In this document: in pieces, positions 1 through 5,778 of the stretch
Layout: each line of letters begins with the position of its first letter
Numbering within the stretch: the first letter of the stretch is position 1
Source: Candidatus Methanomethylicus sp.
Lineage (GTDB): Archaea > Thermoproteota > Methanomethylicia > Methanomethylicales > Methanomethylicaceae
Direction: 5' to 3'
DNA: 12,577 nt
NCBI GenBank assembly: GCA_028683025.1
Contig: JAJRAB010000080.1
Span: 1 to 12,577 of the forward strand
Program-made: the position numbers and the translations under genes
Notes under the pieces: model-generated
Told to the model about the DNA's origin: nothing
Seen by the model: only the letters and a program-made list of their open reading frames with translations
The model's database searches: none

Positions 1-370
1 ACTCTTTCTTTGGGGTTACCGAGTAGATTGCCTTTATGTAGGAAGCACCTTGGCATTTTTTGCATGGACCCATCTCTTTGAAAATATAGTCACCCGGCAG
101 GAATGCCCGTTCTTCCTTGAAGTCGCAATTTTTGCATGCGATCACAGTTATTACGTTCTCAGGTGTCTCTGCAGGAGCTTTACCACTCTTCCCGACAAAG
201 AAATATAGGCCAAATGAGGCTACAAGCAGGCTTAATCCGCCCACCAACATGTAGGTCCCATATATGGAGGTAGGATCCATGAAGTTTGCCAATATGAAGA
301 GCCCGAAGGCCACCACGGTTAGGATGACTGAAATGATTGCAAACATTGGCTGTTTAGATTTTTTAGACAT
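1..370 (-). CDS. Small membrane protein with C-terminal zinc ribbon (partial)
   Basis: I do not recognise a named family. The reading frame starts at an ATG whose complement is at 368-370 and stays open for 123 codons to the left edge, so the C-terminus is missing. The N-terminus is basic (MSKKSK) and is followed by two hydrophobic segments, about residues 9-30 and 39-60, that look like a membrane hairpin. The cytoplasmic or extracytoplasmic tail has two CxxC knuckles (C79/C82 and C103/C106), suggesting one zinc ribbon. A GAGGT ribosome binding site lies about 7 nt upstream of the ATG, overlapping the 22-nt gap after the DUF1512-like gene, so the two are probably one operon. Function is unknown; the pairing with another membrane-anchored protein hints at a shared envelope role, but that is inference. 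Confidence 0.7.
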   Translation of the reverse strand, partial: MSKKSKQPMFAIISVILTVVAFGLFILANFMDPTSIYGTYMLVGGLSLLVASFGLYFFVGKSGKAPAETPENVITVIACKNCDFKEERAFLPGDYIFKEMGPCKKCQGASYIKAIYSVTPKKE

Positions 371-392
371 TTGAGTTACCTCTGATGGCATA

Positions 393-1475
393 TTATTGGG
401 AAACTCCCATTGTGTTTCCTATTCCGGCAACAACTACCACGTCGCCTTCCTTTGTGCGTTCCTGGATAGCCTTCTTGATTTTTTCAACAATGACATCGGA
501 GGCTTCCACGACCTCCTTCTTGATTGTTGTCAGGGCATCTTCAAGGCTCATTTTGCAGATTATCGCGTCAATTGGGATCTTGTATTTTACTGCAACATCT
601 TCAATCTTGAATTTTTCCGGACCAGGATCGCCTATGGCAGCACCTACGCCCTCCACTACTTCTCCTATTTTCTCACCTTCCAGCTTAAGGGCTGCGTCAA
701 TCATGAAGATGCGGTTGACCTTCCCTTCCAGCTTCTCTACTAATTCCTTTACTCCCTCGCCTGGCTTTCCAACTACGCCTCCAGGGCCCTCCGCTTTAAG
801 GACGTAAACTTTCCTATTGGCTATGTCGACCTCAGAGTACACGACCTCCTCAGCTATGGGGATTTTTAACTGGCCAATCATAAGCTTTGATGCCACCAGG
901 GGTCCCAAACCGTCACCAATGGGTTTTCCAGCAGCAAAGGTCTTCTGGGCAGAATAGTACGCCTCAGCCTGCTGCATTATCATGGGTAGCTGCATGTCCA
1001 ACTGGACAAATATCATCAGGCTCTTGGTCTTCTTTCCAAGGAGCAGATAGTGCCTAACAACCTTGAATATGATGTTTATGGCAGCTGCCGCTTCCAGGAC
1101 GTCCTCCATGTTTTCACGGGTTACCCGATCTGCCTTTGGCGCGATCTGGGTTACAAACATCTTCGATCGCTCACGTCTGTTGTCCAGAATGTGCTCAAGC
1201 CTTCCGAGAACTCCAAATGGATCCAGGCTAACGGGGTCGATCGCGAAGAACTCTAAAAAGTCATTAACTGAAGCACGAGTGTCCACCTTGCCCTCCGCAA
1301 ATGGTTTCAGGCCATTTAGGGCTTCCTCACGGCTCTTTTCTGACATCTCCTGAAGTCTCTGAACAGCACGCTCGACATTGCGCTGATAAGTAATTAGCTG
1401 CATCCTCTGGTTGAAGAGGATAATGACTGCAAACATGACTATGTAGAGCACGACATTGAACAGGATAGAGTTCAT
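393..1475 (-). CDS. DUF1512-like membrane-anchored archaeal protein
   Basis: This resembles the archaeal DUF1512 family, of unknown function, mostly seen in TACK archaea and Thermococcales; the match is from memory. One N-terminal hydrophobic helix (about residues 3-20, FNVVLYIVMFAVIILF) is followed by a basic, coiled-coil-like stretch and a long soluble domain. The C-terminal part holds the glycine-rich segment AEGPGGVVGKPGEGVKE and ends in VVVVAGIGNTMGVSQ. I place the start at the ATG at 1475 because a GGAGG site (1483-1487) sits 7 nt upstream and the membrane helix then begins at the N-terminus, giving 360 residues. The longest frame starts with GTG at 1523 and adds 16 residues but has only a weak ribosome site. 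It ends in TAA and is followed 22 nt later by the small zinc-ribbon gene. Confidence 0.75.
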   Translation of the reverse strand: MNSILFNVVLYIVMFAVIILFNQRMQLITYQRNVERAVQRLQEMSEKSREEALNGLKPFAEGKVDTRASVNDFLEFFAIDPVSLDPFGVLGRLEHILDNRRERSKMFVTQIAPKADRVTRENMEDVLEAAAAINIIFKVVRHYLLLGKKTKSLMIFVQLDMQLPMIMQQAEAYYSAQKTFAAGKPIGDGLGPLVASKLMIGQLKIPIAEEVVYSEVDIANRKVYVLKAEGPGGVVGKPGEGVKELVEKLEGKVNRIFMIDAALKLEGEKIGEVVEGVGAAIGDPGPEKFKIEDVAVKYKIPIDAIICKMSLEDALTTIKKEVVEASDVIVEKIKKAIQERTKEGDVVVVAGIGNTMGVSQ

Positions 1476-1482
1476 GTCGGTG

Positions 1483-1487
1483 CCTCC
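1483..1487 (-). promoter_or_regulatory. Ribosome binding site fixing the DUF1512-like start
   Basis: GGAGG on the minus strand, 7 nt upstream of the ATG at 1475. It is the strongest Shine-Dalgarno match near this gene's N-terminus and argues for the ATG rather than the upstream GTG codons at 1523 and 1520. Confidence 0.6.
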
Positions 1488-1593
1488 AAAGAGTTGACCT
1501 ACCGGTGCCAAAAGGTTCACCACAATCTAACACTCTCAATGATCCAGTCTTGATGATACATATATTGACTGCCTTCTCGATGATACTAAGAAT

Positions 1594-1608
1594 GCGAGAT
1601 ATATTTAT
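1594..1608 (-). promoter_or_regulatory. Possible TATA box for the DUF1512-like operon
   Basis: The minus strand reads AAATAAATATATCTC here, an archaeal TATA-like element in the spacer between the 5S rRNA 3' end and the DUF1512-like gene. A second candidate (TCAATATATG, around 1557-1566) is closer to the gene. Which is used cannot be decided from sequence alone. Confidence 0.35.
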
Positions 1609-1626
1609 TTTGATTCGAAAAGAATG

Positions 1627-1631
1627 AAAAA
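1627..1631 (-). terminator. T-run terminator of 5S rRNA
   Basis: Directly after the 3' end of the 5S rRNA, the minus strand carries five T residues, the usual archaeal oligo-T termination signal. Confidence 0.45.
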
Positions 1632-1756
1632 GTGGCCGCCAGCTTCTACGAATTCCCGGACCCTCTCGGCGTCCAGTACAATCGCGGACGTAAGGTGGTT
1701 TAACTGCCGTGTTCGGAACGGGAACGGGTGGTTCCCACCTACTATGGCCGGCGTAC
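1632..1756 (-). rRNA. 5S ribosomal RNA
   Basis: The minus strand shows the archaeal 5S pattern: GCCATAGTAGG near the 5' end, the loop C core CCGTTCCGAACACGG, then AGTTAAACC, and GCCGAGAGGGTCCGG in the 3' half. The ends (GCCGGCCA against TGGCGGC) can pair as helix I with one bulged base. Length is about 125 nt; the exact ends are uncertain by a few bases. It is not linked to 16S or 23S genes in this window, as is common in several archaeal groups. A TATA box lies 25-34 nt upstream and a T-run follows, so it looks like an independent transcription unit. Confidence 0.95.
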
Positions 1757-1780
1757 CGAAAATATAAGAAAAAGCAGAGG

Positions 1781-1790
1781 TTTTTAAACC
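1781..1790 (-). promoter_or_regulatory. TATA box of 5S rRNA
   Basis: GGTTTAAAAA on the minus strand, 25-34 nt upstream of the predicted 5S 5' end, which is the correct archaeal TATA-to-start distance. Confidence 0.6.
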
Positions 1791-1809
1791 TTGCTATTCC
1801 GAATCTAGT

Positions 1810-2055
1810 TTAATTTTCCATAACTATCATTGTCATGGTCGATCTGACTTTGTCCAGCTGGCGGATCTTCTTAGTCACCATCTCTCTTAACCTTTCCAGT
1901 GTGTCAGATTCCAGCATGACTATGATGTCGTAGACCCCGTATACCATATATGCTGTGCGCACTTCGGGTATCTTTTTAATATTCTCAAGCACTTCCTTAT
2001 CAGTTCCAGCCTCAACATTTACCAAAACGAAAGCCAGAGGCATTTTTTTCACCAT
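1810..2055 (-). CDS. Stand-alone Lrp/AsnC ligand-binding (RAM) domain protein
   Basis: The 81-residue product is a single alpha/beta RAM domain (the AsnC/Lrp C-terminal ligand-binding fold). The hallmarks are AFVLVNVEAG with KEVLENIKKIPEV, then the turn YMVYGVYDIIVMLES and a final helix-strand ending MTMIVMEN. There is no helix-turn-helix, so it cannot bind DNA alone. Such orphan domains are known to assemble into oligomers, bind amino acids, and may modulate full-length Lrp proteins. The start is ambiguous: ATG at 2055 gives the longest frame, but the in-frame ATG at 2043 has a GGTGA-like ribosome site 6-7 nt upstream and gives the family-typical N-terminus MPLAFVLVN. It ends in TAA. It lies between tRNA-Pyl and 5S rRNA on the same strand but has its own TATA box, so a functional link to pyrrolysine is only speculation. 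Confidence 0.88.
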   Translation of the reverse strand: MVKKMPLAFVLVNVEAGTDKEVLENIKKIPEVRTAYMVYGVYDIIVMLESDTLERLREMVTKKIRQLDKVRSTMTMIVMEN

Positions 2056-2091
2056 GTAAAATATTGCTTGTTTGACTTATAATCTCTTTTG

Positions 2092-2098
2092 TTTATAC
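2092..2098 (-). promoter_or_regulatory. TATA box of the RAM-domain gene
   Basis: The minus strand reads AAAAGTATAAACAAAAG around here. Transcription would start near 2070, leaving a leader of about 15-27 nt depending on which start codon is used. Confidence 0.45.
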
Positions 2099-2153
2099 TT
2101 TTGCAAAGATGGAATCAAGAATGCGCAACCGGAGAAGCCCGAAGGATTTTTTA

Positions 2154-2206
2154 AATTGGCACTCTGGAGATCTGACGCCAGAATAATAGCCAATTCAAGT
2201 TTTTTT
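2154..2206. repeat. Nested inverted repeat followed by a T7 run
   Basis: An outer stem of AATTGGC (2154-2160) and GCCAATT (2189-2195) encloses an inner stem of TCTGG (2163-2167) and CCAGA (2178-2182), followed by seven T residues (2200-2206) on the plus strand. It occupies the gene-free stretch 2056-2277. It could be a terminator for plus-strand transcription, a structured trailer of tRNA-Pyl transcripts on the minus strand, or chance. The two long plus/minus frames overlapping this stretch also cover the tRNA and are not credible genes. Confidence 0.35.
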
Positions 2207-2277
2207 GGCCTTGTGGAGCGCTTATGCTGGCGCGAAATGCGTACCTGGACCCAAAGTTCTAGAAAGTACAAGGGATG

Positions 2278-2346
2278 CGAGGGCTCCGGGTGTCGAACCC
2301 GGCTGCAGGGGGATAGAGCCCCTGTGGCCGCCCCGGCCAAACCCCC
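2278..2346 (-). tRNA. pylT: tRNA-Pyl (anticodon CUA)
   Basis: The minus strand folds into the special tRNA-Pyl shape. The acceptor stem is GGGGGTT (2346-2340) with AGCCCTC (2285-2279), pairing over 7 bp with G-U wobbles at 2:71 and 6:67. A single T joins it to the D-arm (GGCC, five-base loop GGGGC, GGCC), which has no canonical GG D-loop. One A leads to a six-bp anticodon stem (CAGGGG/CCCCTG) with loop CTCTATC, anticodon CTA at 2316-2314. The variable region is only CAG. The T-arm is CCGGG/CCCGG with loop TTCGACA. The discriminator is G73, as in known tRNA-Pyl, and CCA is not encoded. Six-bp anticodon stem, short D-loop and three-base variable loop are diagnostic of the family and exclude a normal tRNA. 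Oddities: U37 and C38 replace the usual A37/A38, and the gene points away from pylS. Confidence 0.93.
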
Positions 2347-2373
2347 TTCAGAGTATTGACAGCTGAAAGTGGC

Positions 2374-2386
2374 ATATATTTTTAAT
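2374..2386 (-). promoter_or_regulatory. TATA box of tRNA-Pyl
   Basis: The minus strand reads GATTAAAAATATATG here. The element lies about 28-40 nt upstream of the mature tRNA 5' end, so transcription would start at or a few bases before the tRNA. It supports tRNA-Pyl as an independent minus-strand unit. Confidence 0.6.
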
Positions 2387-2420
2387 CTGGACTATGCCTT
2401 GATTTACCACTTTTAGAGAA

Positions 2421-2430
2421 CTTTAATAAA
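2421..2430 (+). promoter_or_regulatory. Possible TATA box of the pylSn-pylSc-pylB unit
   Basis: CTTTAATAAA on the plus strand, about 40-49 nt before the TTG start of pylSn. A transcript starting near 2450 would still include the GTGAT ribosome site at 2460-2464. It forms a back-to-back promoter pair with the tRNA-Pyl TATA box. Confidence 0.4.
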
Positions 2431-2469
2431 GTCGCTAAGCGTATTTACCCAATGCTTGAGTGATGAGAA

Positions 2470-2817
2470 TTGCAAAAGCCACAACCTAGGCTCTCTAAGC
2501 TGATTGAGAAGACGCAGCTTTACCCCTCAAGGAACAGGATAATGCACAGTGTCAAGAGCGTGCAGCAGGTAGGACGCACAATGCACATCGCTCTGGACTG
2601 CGGCATGCACGTGGTGGTAAAGGACTCGTCTAGGGGGAGAGCGTCCAGGTGGCTAAACCAGATGGTTTATTGGAACGAATGCAAGAATTGCCACTTTCCA
2701 GAGAAGCCTTCTAAGAAATTCCCGCCAAAAGAGAGACAAAGGATTGCACCAGAGAAAAAATTCAAGAGGAATCAGTTGCACCTGGGCAATTTCGAGGTGA
2801 AGGATTGTGGTGTCTGA
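2470..2817 (+). CDS. pylSn: PylSn, separate tRNA-Pyl-binding domain of pyrrolysyl-tRNA synthetase
   Basis: This 115-residue protein matches the N-terminal domain of Methanosarcina PylRS, which grips the T-arm and variable region of tRNA-Pyl and lets the enzyme work at low tRNA levels. The alignment runs from PRLSKLIEKTQLYPSRNRI through MHIALDCGMHVVVKDSS to NECKNCHF. H26, C44, C71 and C74 fit the His-Cys-Cys-Cys zinc site of this domain. The C-terminal 35 residues are basic and lysine-rich, resembling the linker that joins the two halves in fused enzymes. The start is TTG: an in-frame TGA is only 4 nt upstream and the next ATG (residue 25) would remove conserved sequence. GTGAT at 2460-2464 is a partial ribosome site. 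It ends in TGA inside the start of pylSc, an 11-bp overlap. Confidence 0.92.
   Translation: MQKPQPRLSKLIEKTQLYPSRNRIMHSVKSVQQVGRTMHIALDCGMHVVVKDSSRGRASRWLNQMVYWNECKNCHFPEKPSKKFPPKERQRIAPEKKFKRNQLHLGNFEVKDCGV
2794..2800 (+). promoter_or_regulatory. Ribosome binding site of pylSc inside pylSn
   Basis: GAGGTGA, a near-complete Shine-Dalgarno match, lies 6 nt upstream of the GTG at 2807 and inside the last codons of pylSn. It shows pylSc is translated as its own protein by internal initiation and is not merely a frameshifted continuation of pylSn. Confidence 0.7.
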
Positions 2818-3646
2818 CACTGGATTCACAGTGAGCCAGCGGCAGAGACTTACCGAACTGGGGGCGGAGCAGAAAGCCCTTGAACGGCGGTTCGGATCAG
2901 AGATGGAGAGGGAGGAGGAGTTCAAGAGGCTCTCGAAGACTCTGACCAGAAAGAACATTGCGGCTATCGGAGACTATGTTGACAGGCGGCGCAAGCCCCT
3001 CGAAAGAATAATAGAGGAGAAACTCAGGGCAGCGGCTATCGAGCTGGGGTTCTCCGAGGTTGTCACGCCGATTATAGTTCCTAAATCATTCATTGAGGGC
3101 ATGGGCATTACATCCAGGGATCCCCTCTGGAGGCAGATAATTTGGATAGACGATAGGCAGTGCCTGAGGCCCATGCTTGCGCCCAATCTCTATACGGTTA
3201 TGGGAAAGCTTTTGGACTTTGTGAGGCCGGTTAGGATCTTCGAAATAGGTCAGTGTTTCCGGCTGGATACGAAAGGGCCCCTTCACCTGGAGGAATTCAC
3301 CATGTTGAATATGGTTGAACTAGCTCCGGAAGGAAACAACAACAAGGACAGGCTTCTAAGTTATATCAAGATGATGATGAATGCTACTGGCCTTGAGTAT
3401 GAAATTGTTTCTGAGAGCTCGGAGGTTTATGGCACGACCCTTGATGTCAACGTGAAGGGGACAGAGGTGGCTTCTGCAGCGATCGGCCCCCTGCCAATGG
3501 ATGCCAATTGGGGCATATGCGAGCCGTGGATCGGAGTTGGTTTTGGGCTGGAAAGGCTGGCCATGTTTTCAGGAGGATATAACACGGCTTCAAAGGTAGG
3601 CAGAAGCTTAATTTATCTTGACGGAAGTAGATTGAGCGTTAAATGA
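2807..3646 (+). CDS. pylSc: PylSc, catalytic domain of pyrrolysyl-tRNA synthetase
   Basis: This class II aminoacyl-tRNA synthetase attaches pyrrolysine to tRNA-Pyl using ATP. The 279 residues cover the whole catalytic core: the helical N-part with RRKPLERIIEEKLR, CLRPMLAPNLY (119-129), motif 2 RIFEIGQCFR followed by HLEEFTMLN, VYGTTLDV (207-214), and motif 3 PWIGVGFGLERL (240-251). Pocket positions equivalent to M. mazei A302, L305, Y306, N346, Y384 and W417 are kept (A125, L128, Y129, N168, Y208, W241). L309, C348 and V401 are M132, V170 and A225, as in the PylSn-less M. alvus type. Start is GTG with a strong ribosome site; a second GTG follows at 2810. It ends in TGA, 16 nt before pylB, within one operon. 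Confidence 0.96.
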   Translation: MVSDTGFTVSQRQRLTELGAEQKALERRFGSEMEREEEFKRLSKTLTRKNIAAIGDYVDRRRKPLERIIEEKLRAAAIELGFSEVVTPIIVPKSFIEGMGITSRDPLWRQIIWIDDRQCLRPMLAPNLYTVMGKLLDFVRPVRIFEIGQCFRLDTKGPLHLEEFTMLNMVELAPEGNNNKDRLLSYIKMMMNATGLEYEIVSESSEVYGTTLDVNVKGTEVASAAIGPLPMDANWGICEPWIGVGFGLERLAMFSGGYNTASKVGRSLIYLDGSRLSVK

Positions 3647-3662
3647 TCGGAAGCTTGACGGA

Positions 3663-4757
3663 ATGGTCAAAATCAATCTAGAGATAAGGGACGAGAAGGT
3701 CGTTGGCATACTGGGTGCTGCTCTGGACGGGCGGTCGCCTTCCATAGGTGAGCTACGTTACCTTGCAAAGGCACAGGGTGCCGATGTCAATTTTGCAATG
3801 TTCCAAGTGGCGAGGAACTTGACTGAGCGCAATTTTGGTAAGAAAATGTTCCTATATGGATTTGTATATTTCTCTACCTATTGCAGAAACGTTTGCACAT
3901 TCTGCTACTACAGGAAGGTGAATGCAAACCCTCCAAGGTATCGAAAGAGTGTTGATGAAGTCCTGAAGGCCGTTGGGATACTGGAGAAGTACGGCATACA
4001 TCTGGCAGATCTTACTATGGGCGAAGATCCCCAGATATGCGAGGTTGAACATTACGAACCCATTTTGAAGATGTGCCGACAGATAAAGAAGGAATACGAT
4101 CTGCCAGTTATGATTTCACCTGGCGTTGTTCCAAGGAGTGTCCTAACGGAGCTGGGCAGCATTGGAGTTGACTGGTATGCCCTGTATCAGGAGACTCATA
4201 ACCGCAACCTGTATGCCCGAATGCGTGTAGGCCAACCCTACGAAGTCAGGGCAGAGGCAAGGGCAGGGGCCTTGAAAGAGGGCATATTGGTTGAAGACGG
4301 CATTTTGTTGGGCATAGGAGAAACAGTTGACGATGTGGTTGACTCGGTTTATGAGATGAAAACCCTCGGAGCCCAGCAGGTAAGAGCAATGGGGCTTGAA
4401 CCTCAAGTTGGAACACCGCTTGAAGGTAGATCTTCGCCGCCCATCCTTGATGAGATGAGGGCTATAGCGATGATGAGGTTAGTGCACCAGGACAGGCTTA
4501 TACCCGCATCTTACGATGTGGATGGGCTGAAGGGCCTGGAGCTACGGATTATGGCAGGAGCCAATGTTGTCACCTCAATAATACCACCTGAGCTGGGCCT
4601 CCATGGTGTGGCACAAGCGAGCCTTGACATTGATAGCAGCCAGAGAACGGTGGAAGGAATAACCCCATACTTGAAAAGGCTCGGTCTGGAACCCAACACC
4701 CGGTTAGCCTACAAAGCCTGGCTGGGCAAAGAGAAGGCACGCCTCCAGAGAAATTGA
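3663..4757 (+). CDS. pylB: PylB, 3-methylornithine synthase (radical SAM)
   Basis: PylB performs the first step of pyrrolysine synthesis, a radical S-adenosylmethionine mutase reaction turning L-lysine into (3R)-3-methyl-D-ornithine. The 364 residues carry the [4Fe-4S] motif CxxxCxxC as YCRNVCTFCYYRK, with C74, C78 and C81, in the family-typical setting FLYGFVYFSTYCRNVC. Later landmarks are TMGEDP, PVMISPGVVP, ALYQETHNRNLY, GILLGIGET and IPASYDVDGLKG, all as expected for a radical SAM TIM barrel of the BioB/HydE/PylB group. The length fits PylB (about 350). ATG at 3663 follows the pylSc stop by 16 nt, so the genes are co-transcribed. It ends in TGA. Its identity as PylB and not another family member is secured by the neighbours. 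Confidence 0.96.
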   Translation: MVKINLEIRDEKVVGILGAALDGRSPSIGELRYLAKAQGADVNFAMFQVARNLTERNFGKKMFLYGFVYFSTYCRNVCTFCYYRKVNANPPRYRKSVDEVLKAVGILEKYGIHLADLTMGEDPQICEVEHYEPILKMCRQIKKEYDLPVMISPGVVPRSVLTELGSIGVDWYALYQETHNRNLYARMRVGQPYEVRAEARAGALKEGILVEDGILLGIGETVDDVVDSVYEMKTLGAQQVRAMGLEPQVGTPLEGRSSPPILDEMRAIAMMRLVHQDRLIPASYDVDGLKGLELRIMAGANVVTSIIPPELGLHGVAQASLDIDSSQRTVEGITPYLKRLGLEPNTRLAYKAWLGKEKARLQRN

Positions 4758-4792
4758 GCGGGCAGTGCTTAAACCGTTGGGGCTGATCTGAA

Positions 4793-4803
4793 AAGTTAAA
4801 TCG
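4793..4803 (+). promoter_or_regulatory. Possible TATA box for pylD
   Basis: AGTTAAATC-like sequence in the 93-nt gap between pylB and pylD, where pylC would normally lie. Transcription from here would start about 25 nt before the pylD ATG. A second weaker TTAAAC element is at about 4768-4776. It is suggestive only; pylD could equally be read through from pylB. Confidence 0.3.
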
Positions 4804-4850
4804 ATCTCTTTGTTAATAGTGTGGTATTCTAGCAATGGCTGGGGTAGCTC

Positions 4851-5669
4851 ATGACCAGATTGACACCTGCGGATATTGAAGACGTTCCAAAGATCATTAT
4901 TCAACACGATCTTGAGATCAAGAAGCATGTAGGCGTCGATATAGTTGGTATAGCCAAGCTGTCGGCAGGTTACGAAGGCGATCTGGGAAAGGCATTTAGG
5001 AGTTCCAAAGCCAAGGCTGTTTCCATTACATCTGGTAAGGGGGTCATCAGTGGATTCGCCCAAACAGTTTCCCATATCCTGAATCATATTGGCATCAAGA
5101 CGGATGTGGCAGGAAAGCCGGATATGGGCGGCTTCGCCGAAGCCCTGAGGGACAGGTGCAATATAGTATTTGCTGCTGATGATGAATTCTATTGCGGCTT
5201 CAATTTCAGAACCTCAAAATACTCTTATAATTTTATCGCCACAGGCAGGATATACTCAGCTGTGCTTGAGATCAAATGTGGCGGGCTCAAGGGAAATGAT
5301 GTTGCTGTGATAGGCGCAGGCAGGGTGGGCAGCGCCGCAGTTGAGTATCTCTGCAACAAAGGTGCCAAGGCTTATGTTTATGATCCAATTATCCAAAAGG
5401 TTGAACTGCTGAAAACCCAGTTCGGGCCTTCTGTGATGCGGTGTAATTCAGTTCAGGATTGCCTGGCGAAAGCCAACATGGTAATTCTTGCAGCACCAGG
5501 GAGAAATTTCATATCAGCAAAGTATTTTGGAGATGATACGGTCTTCTCAGCCCCTGCAATACCGCTGGGGTTTACGAAGGCAGCCTTCAAAAAAATAGCT
5601 CCTGAGAATTTAATACATGATCCGCTGGAGCTGGGAACGGCCGCAATGGCTGCAGAATTGATGAAGTAA
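4851..5669 (+). CDS. pylD: PylD, pyrrolysine synthase (dehydrogenase)
   Basis: PylD is the last enzyme of the pathway: it oxidises L-lysine-N6-3R-methyl-D-ornithine with NAD+, and the product cyclises to pyrrolysine. The 272 residues match Methanosarcina PylD along their length: an N-terminal helical domain with VTSGNG-like ITSGKGVISGF (59-69) and AADDEF (108-113), ATGRIYS (130-136), then the Rossmann fold with VAVIGAGRVGSAAVEYL (glycines G155, G157, G160). C-terminal landmarks are SAPAIPLG and DPLELGTAAM. ATG 4851 is the first start, since an in-frame TAG lies at 4845-4847. Its substrate is made by PylC, which is absent between pylB and pylD here. It ends in TAA. Confidence 0.95.
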   Translation: MTRLTPADIEDVPKIIIQHDLEIKKHVGVDIVGIAKLSAGYEGDLGKAFRSSKAKAVSITSGKGVISGFAQTVSHILNHIGIKTDVAGKPDMGGFAEALRDRCNIVFAADDEFYCGFNFRTSKYSYNFIATGRIYSAVLEIKCGGLKGNDVAVIGAGRVGSAAVEYLCNKGAKAYVYDPIIQKVELLKTQFGPSVMRCNSVQDCLAKANMVILAAPGRNFISAKYFGDDTVFSAPAIPLGFTKAAFKKIAPENLIHDPLELGTAAMAAELMK

Positions 5670-5737
5670 TCTGCGGATGGCTCCAAGTCTTTTTAGCATG
5701 GCTACTTTGTCATGTTTCATTTTTGCATTCTAAAATG

Positions 5738-5746
5738 CTTAAATTG
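5738..5746 (+). promoter_or_regulatory. TATA box of the double zinc-ribbon gene
   Basis: CTTAAATTG on the plus strand, about 33-41 nt upstream of the ATG at 5779. The predicted transcript start near 5768 just precedes or includes the GGTGG ribosome site at 5769-5773. Confidence 0.45.
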
Positions 5747-5778
5747 ACCGCCAGCTACTCTTATCTTGGTGGACTACA

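Noticed and set aside
385..1353. Several plus-strand frames opposite the DUF1512-like gene
   Set aside because: Low-complexity, serine/proline-rich or irregular translations antisense to a convincing gene; no ribosome sites.
2278..2346. Reading this element as an ordinary tRNA
   Set aside because: The five-base D-loop, single joining base, six-bp anticodon stem and three-base variable region do not fit a canonical tRNA but fit tRNA-Pyl exactly.
2072..2359. Overlapping long frames on both strands between the RAM gene and pylSn
   Set aside because: They run through the tRNA-Pyl gene and the hairpin region, show no protein-family features, and are explained by chance open frames.
4830..4851. 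Possible N-terminal extension of pylD by reading in-frame TAG codons as pyrrolysine
   Set aside because: Two TAG codons (4830-4832 and 4845-4847) would have to be read, no start codon is evident upstream in frame, and PylD homology already starts at ATG 4851.
4835..4879. ATG 16 nt upstream of the pylD start
   Set aside because: It opens only a 14-codon out-of-frame peptide; the pylD homology begins right at ATG 4851.
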